NCBI GenBank assembly: GCA_017470145.1
Contig: JAFUFB010000022.1
Span: forward strand, 1 to 64,000
Length of the DNA stretch: 64,000 nt
Origin: Clostridia bacterium
GTDB lineage: Bacteria; Bacillota; Clostridia; Christensenellales; Aristaeellaceae
Direction of reading: 5' to 3'
Shown: one piece after another, positions 56,367 through 64,000 of the stretch
Position numbering within the stretch: position 1 is the first letter of the stretch
Layout: the number at the start of each line of letters is the position of its first letter
Made by a program: the position numbers and the translations under genes
The notes under the pieces: generated by a model
Seen by the model: only the letters and a program-made list of their open reading frames with translations
Database searches by the model: none
Told to the model about the DNA's origin: nothing

Positions 56367-56945
56367 GTGACCAATACGGATGAACGCCTCAAACAGGCTG
56401 AACAGCAGATTCGAAAGCCTTCCTTCCGGGAAAATAAAGGGCTTGGGAATGAAGTCGGTTATTACATCTTTGCGTATCCGCCAGAAGATGAAATGATTGT
56501 CCGGGAATGGGTTCGCTATGTGCAACACAAGTTCGAGAGCCAGGCGGAGGGCTTTCAGGTTCTCGTATTTGATCTGTATGACATTGTGATTGATATTCTT
56601 CAAGAGAAGGGGTATCTCGAGAAGAATTTTGAGATGGAGAAGAAATATGGCTTTGACAGAATCACAAAGGCTGTAGGAAACACGTTACGCATCACAGCGA
56701 AGGATAGCCTGATCATTTCGTACATTCAGGAACGAATCGAGGCAAATTCGGTCGTGTTCTTGACGGGAATCGGCAAATGTTATCCGCTGCTTCGATCCCA
56801 CACTGTTCTGAACAACCTGCATCAGGTGATAGACAGTGTGCCGGTCGTGCTGTTTTATCCGGGAAAATACGACGGACAGGAATTGATCCTCTTTGGAGAG
56901 ATCAAGGATGACAATTATTACCGGGCCTTTAAGCTGGTGGACTGA
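56367..56945 (+). CDS. brxB: BrxB (DUF1788), BREX type 1 component
   Basis: GTG start at 56367, directly after the brxA stop, so coupled. The 192-residue protein has the DUF1788 pattern: GNEVGYYIFAYPPEDEM, FLTGIGKCYPLLRSH and VVLFYPGKYDGQEL. BrxB is a core BREX protein needed for both modification and defence; its biochemistry is unclear. Confidence 0.92.
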   Translation: MTNTDERLKQAEQQIRKPSFRENKGLGNEVGYYIFAYPPEDEMIVREWVRYVQHKFESQAEGFQVLVFDLYDIVIDILQEKGYLEKNFEMEKKYGFDRITKAVGNTLRITAKDSLIISYIQERIEANSVVFLTGIGKCYPLLRSHTVLNNLHQVIDSVPVVLFYPGKYDGQELILFGEIKDDNYYRAFKLVD

Positions 56946-56968
56946 TAAACGCGGGGAGGATAGAGCCG

Positions 56969-59900
56969 ATGATCATTAAGGTATTGTTCGAAAAGCCGAT
57001 TGATCGCGACATTAAAGGCGTCATCAAGGTGGGGCAAGATGATGATTCCAATGTCCGGCAGGAGCTGGAGGAATATGTCGTCACTGGGGAACTCCAACGA
57101 CATTTCAGGGACTTCTTCGCTGCTTACGTCCGTAGTTTTAAGGAGAACACGGATAAGATGGGCGTGTGGATCTCCGGCTTCTTTGGCAGTGGTAAATCTC
57201 ACTTTCTGAAGATTTTGTCCTATCTGCTGGGCAACGTCGAAGTGGACGGCAAACGAGCCATTGATTATTTCATTGAGGATGACAAGATCAAGGATCCCTT
57301 TGTGTTGGGCAACATGAAGCTGGCCGGGCAGGTACCCACTGATGTCATCCTGTTCAATATTGACTCTAAGTCGGAGATGACGGGAAAGCAGTCGAAGGAC
57401 GCGATTGTCTCTGTCTTCCTCCGGGTATTTAACGAGAAATTGGGCTTCTGTGGTTCCATGCCGTATTTGGCGGACCTGGAGAGAAAACTGACTGCGGATG
57501 GCCGCTATGAGGAATTCAAGACAAGAATCGAAGCGTCTGTAGGTCAGCCCTGGGAAGAGATTCGAAATGACTTCTTCTACAATCAGGATGCCATCGTTGA
57601 TGTGTTTGTCGAGATGAACTTTATGAGCGAAGAGGCAGCCCGAAATTGGTGTGAGAAGGCTTCCGGAGATTACAAGATCTCCATCGAGGATTTTGCCAAG
57701 ATGGTCAAGCGCTACATTGACCAGAGGGGGAATGATCATCATGTTGTATTCCTGGTGGATGAAATTGGCCAGTATATTGGCGATGATACCCAGTTGATGC
57801 TGAACCTGCAGACGGTCACAGAAGATCTGGGTCGCATCTGCAACGGAAAGGCCTGGGTCATTGTGACCAGCCAGCAAGATATAGATTCCATCACTAAGAC
57901 GAAAGGGAATGACTTCTCTAAGATTCAGGGCCGCTTTGATACACGACTGTCCCTATCCTCTGCCAATGTGGATGAGGTTATCCGGGAACGTATTCTGAAA
58001 AAGACGGAGACCGGAAATCAGACCCTGTCTATTCTCTACGACAGCAAAGAAACTGTGTTGAAAAACCTGATTCTCTTCAATGATGGCGTAGAAAAAAAGC
58101 TGTATGCGGGAAGGATGGATTTCGCGGCGGTATATCCCTTTATCCCGTATCAGTTTAATCTACTGGGGGATGTGCTTACCTCCATCCGCATGCATGGCGC
58201 TTCAGGGAAGCATCTGTCAGAGGGTGAGCGTTCCATGCTGGCCATGTTTAAGGAATCCGCAGTGAAGGTGATGGAGGATGAACCGGGCCGGCTGGTGCCG
58301 TTCCATATGTTCTATGATGCGCTGGAGAAATTCCTGGATCATTCCCACAGCGGAGTCATCACCAAGGCACTGAAGAATGATATGCTGAATCCGGAACATG
58401 CGGAATCCTGCTTTGATGTGGATGTGTTGAAAACACTATTCATGATCAAATATGTGAAGGAGATTCAGGCGAATCTGGAGCAGATAACATCCCTGATGGT
58501 CTCTCACATTGATGATGACAGACTGGCGCTGAAGGATAAGGTGGAGGATGCGCTCCGTCGCCTAATCGGCCAGACGCTGGTGCAAAAAAACGGAGATATC
58601 TATATCTTCCTGACCGAAGAAGAGCAGGAAGTGGAGCGGGAAATTGAGCGGCAAAGTCAAAATCTGGAGCAGAGCCAGATTATCGCAAAGGTTTCTGAGT
58701 ATATTTTTGATGGATTCTATGACGAGAGGAAATATCGTTATCCCGCTTTTAATGGCCGGTATCAGTTTGCCTTTAATCAGGTAGTGGACGGCCGGCCGTA
58801 TAAATCTAATCAATCCAATGAACTGACATTGAAGATTCTGACTCCATATAGTGATGAGCGGGCGGATGACCAGACGATGCGTATTTTGTCCAGCCAGAGC
58901 CGGTGCGTGCTGGTCGTGTTGCCGAATGACAGAGCCTTTCTGGATGAAATCCGCATGGTGATGAGCATTGATAACTTTATGAGACTTGATTCAATGAACA
59001 CTATTACGAAGTATGAGCAGATCAAAGCGGCGAAGAAAGTAGAAGCGCTCAATCGAACGAAATCAGCTAAAGTATATCTTTCAGATGCGCTGAAGGACGC
59101 CGACATTTATGTCAGCGGAGATAAAATCCAGACTTCTTCCCGGGATATTAAGACCAGAATCAACGAGGCCATGGGAAAGCTGGTAAGTCAGGTTTACCAT
59201 AAGCTTTCCTACATCGATACCTCTGTGTCAGAGAGCGATGTTCGGGCTCTGTTGCATTCCAATCAGCAGCAGATTACCATGGAGGGCGTGAACACCGCGA
59301 AAAATTCCCTTGCGCTGGGTGACGTCGCTTCTCGGATTGGTTCAGTGACCGACAATCATATGAAAACTTCCATGAAGAGTCTGATGGATCGCTTTATGAA
59401 AGCGCCTTATGGATTTGTGGAGGTGGATGTTCAGTGGCTGGTCACGAAACTGTTCCGTAATGGAGATATTGCTTTCTACGTCAATAATGAACCTGTTACG
59501 CTGATCAACAAGACGGAGGAAGAAATCTTTCGCTTCATTACCAGAAAAGAGTATCTGGAACGCTTGATGATGGATCGCCGGGAAAAGGCGACTGAACGGC
59601 AAAAAAAAGCCGTCAGAGATGTTATGAAAGACTTGTTCAAGGGTTCTTGCCCCAGCGATGAAGATGATGTGCTGATGCAGAAATTCCTGGACTATGCAAG
59701 GTCATGGCAGAGCGAATTAGGGCGCTTGTCCGTCTGGTATGATAATCAACCTAAGTATCCTGGGAAAGAGGTTATTTCCCGCGGAAAGACCATGATCGCA
59801 ACTGTTCTGAGTTATAAGCATACAGGAGAATTCTTTCAGGGGATAGATAGCAAGCGGAACGATTATACCGATTTGGCTGATGATTTTGCTCCTGTGAAAT

Positions 59901-60625
59901 CTTTCTTTGATGGAGAGCAGCGCAAGATCTTTGATGATTCCTTATCTTTGATGAAAATCTACGATGAAAGTAAGACATTCGTCGTGGACGCGGAGCTGGA
60001 GTCAGCAGTGAAGGGAATTAGGGAAATCCTCCAGATGAAATCTCCGTTTATCAATATATATAAGCTTCCGGGATTAAATGATCAGTTCCGCAATCGTTAC
60101 GGTAGTATTTTGGAAGAAATGAGCGGACCGGTATACGGCAGCGTGAAAGAGAACCGGCAGCGTGTGCTGGATGAGTTGGATCAGCAGACCACCTATAAGG
60201 AACAATGCAACACAAAGTTCCGTCAGAAGGTGATCGACCGCTTTGAGGAGCTGAACAAGAAAACCGAGTCCTGCAACAATGTCGCTTCCCTGAAGAACAT
60301 TCCGATTGAAGCGGATGCATTAAAAATCAGGTTCTTGAACGAAATCTCTCAGTATATTACGGAGCTTACACCCCAACCTAAAGAAGACGAAGCGCCTGTC
60401 AACTATCTGGAGAGCTTGGATCCCGGAGATCATGGCCGAAACAATGTTCTTGCGAGTTCTCTGCCAAAGGTGAAAAAGAACAAAACCTATAGCCTGAAGG
60501 ATATTTCCACTTCCACATCCTGGCAGCTGGAATCCCAGAAGGACGTGGACATGTATGTGAATTTGCTCCGGACCAAGCTCATCAGTCTCTTGAAAGAAAA
60601 TACGATCGTGCATATTGAACTGTAA
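56969..60625 (+). CDS. brxC: BrxC (ATPase, DUF499-like / PglY-type), BREX
   Basis: The 1218-residue protein starts with VLFEKPIDRDIKGVIKVGQDD and has Walker A SGFFGSGKSHFLK (about residue 69-81) and Walker B HHVVFLVDEIGQY (about 257). It contains long helical regions. Length and pattern fit BrxC, the large AAA-type ATPase of BREX that couples the modification and exclusion steps. RBS GGGGAGGA upstream. Confidence 0.93.
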   Translation: MIIKVLFEKPIDRDIKGVIKVGQDDDSNVRQELEEYVVTGELQRHFRDFFAAYVRSFKENTDKMGVWISGFFGSGKSHFLKILSYLLGNVEVDGKRAIDYFIEDDKIKDPFVLGNMKLAGQVPTDVILFNIDSKSEMTGKQSKDAIVSVFLRVFNEKLGFCGSMPYLADLERKLTADGRYEEFKTRIEASVGQPWEEIRNDFFYNQDAIVDVFVEMNFMSEEAARNWCEKASGDYKISIEDFAKMVKRYIDQRGNDHHVVFLVDEIGQYIGDDTQLMLNLQTVTEDLGRICNGKAWVIVTSQQDIDSITKTKGNDFSKIQGRFDTRLSLSSANVDEVIRERILKKTETGNQTLSILYDSKETVLKNLILFNDGVEKKLYAGRMDFAAVYPFIPYQFNLLGDVLTSIRMHGASGKHLSEGERSMLAMFKESAVKVMEDEPGRLVPFHMFYDALEKFLDHSHSGVITKALKNDMLNPEHAESCFDVDVLKTLFMIKYVKEIQANLEQITSLMVSHIDDDRLALKDKVEDALRRLIGQTLVQKNGDIYIFLTEEEQEVEREIERQSQNLEQSQIIAKVSEYIFDGFYDERKYRYPAFNGRYQFAFNQVVDGRPYKSNQSNELTLKILTPYSDERADDQTMRILSSQSRCVLVVLPNDRAFLDEIRMVMSIDNFMRLDSMNTITKYEQIKAAKKVEALNRTKSAKVYLSDALKDADIYVSGDKIQTSSRDIKTRINEAMGKLVSQVYHKLSYIDTSVSESDVRALLHSNQQQITMEGVNTAKNSLALGDVASRIGSVTDNHMKTSMKSLMDRFMKAPYGFVEVDVQWLVTKLFRNGDIAFYVNNEPVTLINKTEEEIFRFITRKEYLERLMMDRREKATERQKKAVRDVMKDLFKGSCPSDEDDVLMQKFLDYARSWQSELGRLSVWYDNQPKYPGKEVISRGKTMIATVLSYKHTGEFFQGIDSKRNDYTDLADDFAPVKSFFDGEQRKIFDDSLSLMKIYDESKTFVVDAELESAVKGIREILQMKSPFINIYKLPGLNDQFRNRYGSILEEMSGPVYGSVKENRQRVLDELDQQTTYKEQCNTKFRQKVIDRFEELNKKTESCNNVASLKNIPIEADALKIRFLNEISQYITELTPQPKEDEAPVNYLESLDPGDHGRNNVLASSLPKVKKNKTYSLKDISTSTSWQLESQKDVDMYVNLLRTKLISLLKENTIVHIEL

Positions 60626-60640
60626 TGCGGAGGAAGATCC

Positions 60641-63613
60641 ATGAATAAGACAGCGATTAAGAATTTTGCTGTGTGGGCCAGGAACAGGCTGATTGCGGAT
60701 GTCATCTTTCAAGCGGGCCTGGCAGGCATTACGGAGTCAGGGATTGCACCTGAATTGCCACAATCGACCGATACGGTCAAATTTTACGATATTGGCACGA
60801 AGGATCCCGTATCTGTATCTGGAGAGAAAATTCAGATGCGTCAGCGGCTGGTGGAAGCTATCCAGGAAAAGCAGAAGGAGTCGGATTATCCGAGGGCTTT
60901 CCGCTTTGTGGTGGAGAAGGTTGCCTATACCTGGTTCAATCGCTTAATCGCAATCCGCTTCATGGAGGTAAACGACTATCTGCCCGGCCGGATCCGTGTT
61001 TTGTCTTCGGAGAATCAGATGAAGGCGGAGCCGGATATTGTGACAAATCCTTTCGATGCTGATCTGAAGTTTACTCAACAGGAGAGACAGAACATTCTGC
61101 AGATGAAGGACGAAAATCGTCTGGACGAGCTGTTTCGGTTTCTTTTTATCAGGCAATGCCATCAGCTTCACGATGCTTTGCCTGTGCTGTTCGACAGTGA
61201 AAATGAACTGGATCGGAAGGATAGCTATTTGGACATGCTCCTGACCATCTCCTATACGGATAAGGATGGCGTGCTTTGGCGACTGATCCATGATATCCAG
61301 GAGGATGTTTTCAATGTGGAAAAGGAGGGCCAGATTGAGATCATTGGCTGGATGTATCAGTACTATAACACCGAGCCGAAGGATCAGGTGTTTGCCAACC
61401 TGAAGAAAAACATCAAGATTAATAAGGATAATATTCCCGCAGCGACCCAGCTATTTACGCCGGACTGGATTGTCAGATATATGGTAGAAAATAGCCTTGG
61501 CCGGCTGTGGGTGGAAGGACACCCGAACGAGGAACTGAAGCAAAACTGGAAGTACTATTTGGAGGAAGCGGAGCAGGAGCCGGAAGTACAGGCACAGTTG
61601 ACGGAAATTCGGAAAGAGTATGCCGCCCTTCATCCGGAGGAGATGAAGGTCATTGATCCCTGTTCCGGCAGTGGGCATATATTGGTTTATCTCTTTGAAG
61701 TGCTGATGCAGATCTACGAGAGTCAGGGATGGACACAGCGAGAGGCTGCGCAGAGCATCGTGCAGAATAACTTGTACGGATTGGATATTGACGATCGGGC
61801 CGCGCAGCTGGCTTATTTTGCGGTCATGATGAAAGCCCGGCAGTATGATCGTAAATTCCTGGAGCGTAGGATTGTTCCGCATATTTATGGCATTCAGGAG
61901 AGTAATGGCATCAACCGGGAGCAGATCAAGCTGTTTGGCAAAGGCATGAGTATTGTGGAAAAGAACAACGCTGTCAATCAGTTGAATGAGATGCTGGATG
62001 CCCTGGTGGATGCCAAAGAGTATGGATCTATTCTGAATGTGCCGGAGCTGGATTGGGATTTGCTGAGACGGTATATGGCAGAAATTGATGATGCCGCGCA
62101 GATCAGTATAGATAGTATTGGGATTGATGAAGCGCAGGTTGAAATTCAGAGGCTGATTGATCAGGCCCAGGCCATGGGGCAGAAGTATCACGCTGTGGTG
62201 ACAAATCCGCCGTATATGGGTAGCAGTGGTATGGGAGCTAAGCTTTCTCAATATGTCAAGGATCATTACCCGGATAGCAAGAGCGATTTATTTGCAGTAT
62301 TCATCGAGCATATTCGAGATATGTTGATACAGAATGTTTATCAAGCAATGATCACCCAGCATGCTTGGATGTTCCTTTCCAGCTACGAGAAATTGCGCGG
62401 GAAACTACAAACTATAGATATGGTGAACATGACTCATCTTGGGGCAAGGGCATTTGAAGAAATTGGCGGAGAGGTGGTACAAACTACCGCATTCGTACTG
62501 CAAAACGTGCATATAGCTGGATACAAAGGTACATATTGCCGACTGGTTGAACCCATTACGCAACAAGGTAAGGAAGATATGTTTGTGTCTGGCAAAAATC
62601 GATATATTGCAAAGCAGGATAACTTCATCAGGATACCGGGTGCGCCGGTGGCGTATTGGGTGAATCAAAAACTAATTGAAAACTTTGAAAGAAAGTCTAT
62701 TTCAGATTATGCAGATACAAGACGCGGGCTTCAAACTGGTAATTCACCTAAATTTATACGTTTTTGGTATGAAATTGATATTTCAAAAATGTCTTTGATT
62801 TGGAGCAGAAATGCACGGGAATCAGAATATAAGTGGTTTGCATTAAACAGCGGTGGTAGTTTTAGGCGTTGGTATGGTAATATAGTTAATGTTGTTAATT
62901 GGTATCATAAGGGAAGGGATATAAAATCAACAGGAAGTGCAATCATACCTTCTGAAGATAGATATTTCGATTGTGTTGTTAGCTGGAATAAGATTTCTTC
63001 GGGGACACTATCAGTTAGATATCAGAATGCAGGAATAATACCAGGTGATGCCAGCCCATATTTGCATTCACCTGGGGGTGATATTGCCTTGCTCAAATAT
63101 GTAATGGCTATGCTTAATAGCAAAGTGTCATCAAAATATGCTCAGTTTATAAGCCCTACGCTTAATTTTGAGGTTGGCAATATTGCAAAGCTGCCGCTGA
63201 TAGTTTCTAATTTTGGAGAAGTTGGGAATCTGACGGATGATTGTATTCTCCTTTCTCGCACAGATTGGGACTCCTTCGAAACCTCCTGGGATTTCCAGCG
63301 TCACCCTCTTCTTCCGGCCCCGACAGAAGAAATCAAAGATCAACCTTCTTCTACTCTTTCCGAACCCACCACGACATACCAACCCGACGATCCTATCGAC
63401 GATAAAACCATGGAATTCGCAATCTTTTGCGTCGAAAATATCGCTTCAGACATTCATCGCGATGCCATCGAAGTCTATGATCTGTTGACCAGGGATAGCG
63501 ATATCCTGTATTCTTACATCATTCCATGCTATGAACCGCTGCATACCCAGGATAAGGGATATATCTGCGAGGATATTGAGCAGGTGATGCAGGAGAGGGG
63601 GCTGATTGGATGA
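60641..63613 (+). CDS. pglX: PglX, BREX N6-adenine methyltransferase
   Basis: The 990-residue protein carries SAM motif DPCSGSGHILVYLFEVLM (about residue 339) and the N6-adenine motif VVTNPPYMGSSGMG (about residue 520). It methylates the host BREX site and is needed to tell self from non-self. It is shorter than many PglX (often about 1,100-1,250 residues). The DNA from about 62,480 to 63,220, which encodes the target recognition part, is clearly more AT-rich than the rest of the operon. It overlaps the next start by 4 bp. Confidence 0.93.
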   Translation: MNKTAIKNFAVWARNRLIADVIFQAGLAGITESGIAPELPQSTDTVKFYDIGTKDPVSVSGEKIQMRQRLVEAIQEKQKESDYPRAFRFVVEKVAYTWFNRLIAIRFMEVNDYLPGRIRVLSSENQMKAEPDIVTNPFDADLKFTQQERQNILQMKDENRLDELFRFLFIRQCHQLHDALPVLFDSENELDRKDSYLDMLLTISYTDKDGVLWRLIHDIQEDVFNVEKEGQIEIIGWMYQYYNTEPKDQVFANLKKNIKINKDNIPAATQLFTPDWIVRYMVENSLGRLWVEGHPNEELKQNWKYYLEEAEQEPEVQAQLTEIRKEYAALHPEEMKVIDPCSGSGHILVYLFEVLMQIYESQGWTQREAAQSIVQNNLYGLDIDDRAAQLAYFAVMMKARQYDRKFLERRIVPHIYGIQESNGINREQIKLFGKGMSIVEKNNAVNQLNEMLDALVDAKEYGSILNVPELDWDLLRRYMAEIDDAAQISIDSIGIDEAQVEIQRLIDQAQAMGQKYHAVVTNPPYMGSSGMGAKLSQYVKDHYPDSKSDLFAVFIEHIRDMLIQNVYQAMITQHAWMFLSSYEKLRGKLQTIDMVNMTHLGARAFEEIGGEVVQTTAFVLQNVHIAGYKGTYCRLVEPITQQGKEDMFVSGKNRYIAKQDNFIRIPGAPVAYWVNQKLIENFERKSISDYADTRRGLQTGNSPKFIRFWYEIDISKMSLIWSRNARESEYKWFALNSGGSFRRWYGNIVNVVNWYHKGRDIKSTGSAIIPSEDRYFDCVVSWNKISSGTLSVRYQNAGIIPGDASPYLHSPGGDIALLKYVMAMLNSKVSSKYAQFISPTLNFEVGNIAKLPLIVSNFGEVGNLTDDCILLSRTDWDSFETSWDFQRHPLLPAPTEEIKDQPSSTLSEPTTTYQPDDPIDDKTMEFAIFCVENIASDIHRDAIEVYDLLTRDSDILYSYIIPCYEPLHTQDKGYICEDIEQVMQERGLIG

Positions 63614-64000
63614 TCGTTTATCATGGATCAGATCAGGAAATCAGATATCCGGACGTGCTGCACTCCCGGAAACGAGTAGATTTCGGTCCGGGATTTTACG
63701 TTACGCCCATTTACAAGCAGGCGCAAAGCTGGGCTAGCCGATTTCTGCGCAATGGGAAGCCCGGCGTCATCACGGAATACGTGCTGGATGATACAGCGCT
63801 GGAGCTTCCCAATGTGCTTCGCTTTGATGAATATAACGAAGAATGGTTGGACTATATCTTTGCCTGCCGGAAAGGTAAGGTTCCGGGAAACTACGATATT
63901 GTCATGGGCGGCGTGGCAAATGATAAGGTTTTTGATACGGTGGAGCTTTTCTTTGCTGGATTGATTGACAAGACGGTTGCCTTAAGCCGGCTGATCTATG
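63610..64000 (+). CDS. DUF3990 protein (predicted ADP-ribosyltransferase fold), partial
   Basis: The ATG at 63610 overlaps the pglX stop (ATGA). The 130 residues seen fit DUF3990: IVYHGSDQEIRYPD, DFGPGFYVTPIYKQAQSWA and a later DIVMGGVANDKVFDTV. The HG..GFY-T pattern is that of ADP-ribosyltransferase-like folds (H-Y-x type). Such proteins often belong to toxin-antitoxin-like pairs. It is placed where type 1 BREX has pglZ. The gene is cut by the window edge; its end and what follows are not seen. Confidence 0.85.
   Translation, partial: MIVYHGSDQEIRYPDVLHSRKRVDFGPGFYVTPIYKQAQSWASRFLRNGKPGVITEYVLDDTALELPNVLRFDEYNEEWLDYIFACRKGKVPGNYDIVMGGVANDKVFDTVELFFAGLIDKTVALSRLIY

Noticed and set aside
1-64000. 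Insertion sequences or transposase genes
   Set aside because: I looked for DDE or serine-recombinase transposases with terminal repeats on both strands and found none intact; only Rpn-like fragments and integrases are present.

Overview
The window reads as chromosomal DNA of a GC-rich member of the Clostridia, probably a gut or rumen organism. Most starts have strong AGGAGG-type ribosome binding sites. The host genes (a DUF5058 membrane protein, DUF1294, DUF3267, an AAA ATPase with a DUF234 tail, Rpn-type fragments) are typical of Clostridia. The taxonomic call is inference; no rRNA or housekeeping marker is present.

Positions 1 to about 37,000 are a large prophage that runs off the left edge. 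Nearly all of it is on the minus strand, so it reads from right to left. The immunity region (33.3-35.4 kb) has a Cro-like regulator and a CI-like repressor facing apart, with two predicted exported proteins downstream of the repressor. The early region (21.9-33.3 kb) holds many small proteins, several Cys-rich, plus a C5-methyltransferase-like protein, a DUF1064 nuclease-like protein, DUF3102 and ORF6C proteins, and a replication initiator with an origin-like repeat array inside its gene. The late region has a lambda-type head module (gpZ-like protein, small and large terminase, gpW, portal, protease with nested scaffold, decoration protein, capsid). A contractile P2/Mu-type tail module follows (sheath, tube, frameshifted chaperone, gpD, tape measure, gpX, gp25, J, I, fibre). 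Lysis genes are not seen and should lie left of the window. The integrase (35.66-36.82 kb) abuts the 3' part of a tRNA-Ser(GCU) gene whose 5' half is foreign, which marks the right attachment site. A decayed second integrase faces the same tRNA from the host side.

Positions 37.2-47.2 kb are host genes: a flavin reductase, a lipid kinase, a two-membrane-protein plus M20 peptidase operon, a Nudix plus sugar-isomerase operon, FMN-barrel and exonuclease genes, and an AAA ATPase behind a 52-bp repeat array. From 47.4 to 50.1 kb the DNA is a graveyard of gene fragments and hairpin repeats.

Positions 50.3-64 kb are an accessory island. It starts with a plasmid- or phage-like replication module (winged-helix protein and primase-helicase). 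An AbiE type IV toxin-antitoxin cassette follows, bracketed by 34-bp direct repeats, with its toxin gene frameshifted. Then come an Rpn-like fragment, a WYL-regulator remnant, and a type 1 BREX operon (brxA, brxB, brxC, pglX). A DUF3990 gene follows pglX where pglZ would be expected, and the window ends inside it.

The least explained signals are noncoding: a multi-helix region between the tail tube and chaperone genes (9.9-10.2 kb), two long elements closed by tRNA-like T-arms (27.4-28.0 kb), and a family of degenerate spacers in the early operon.
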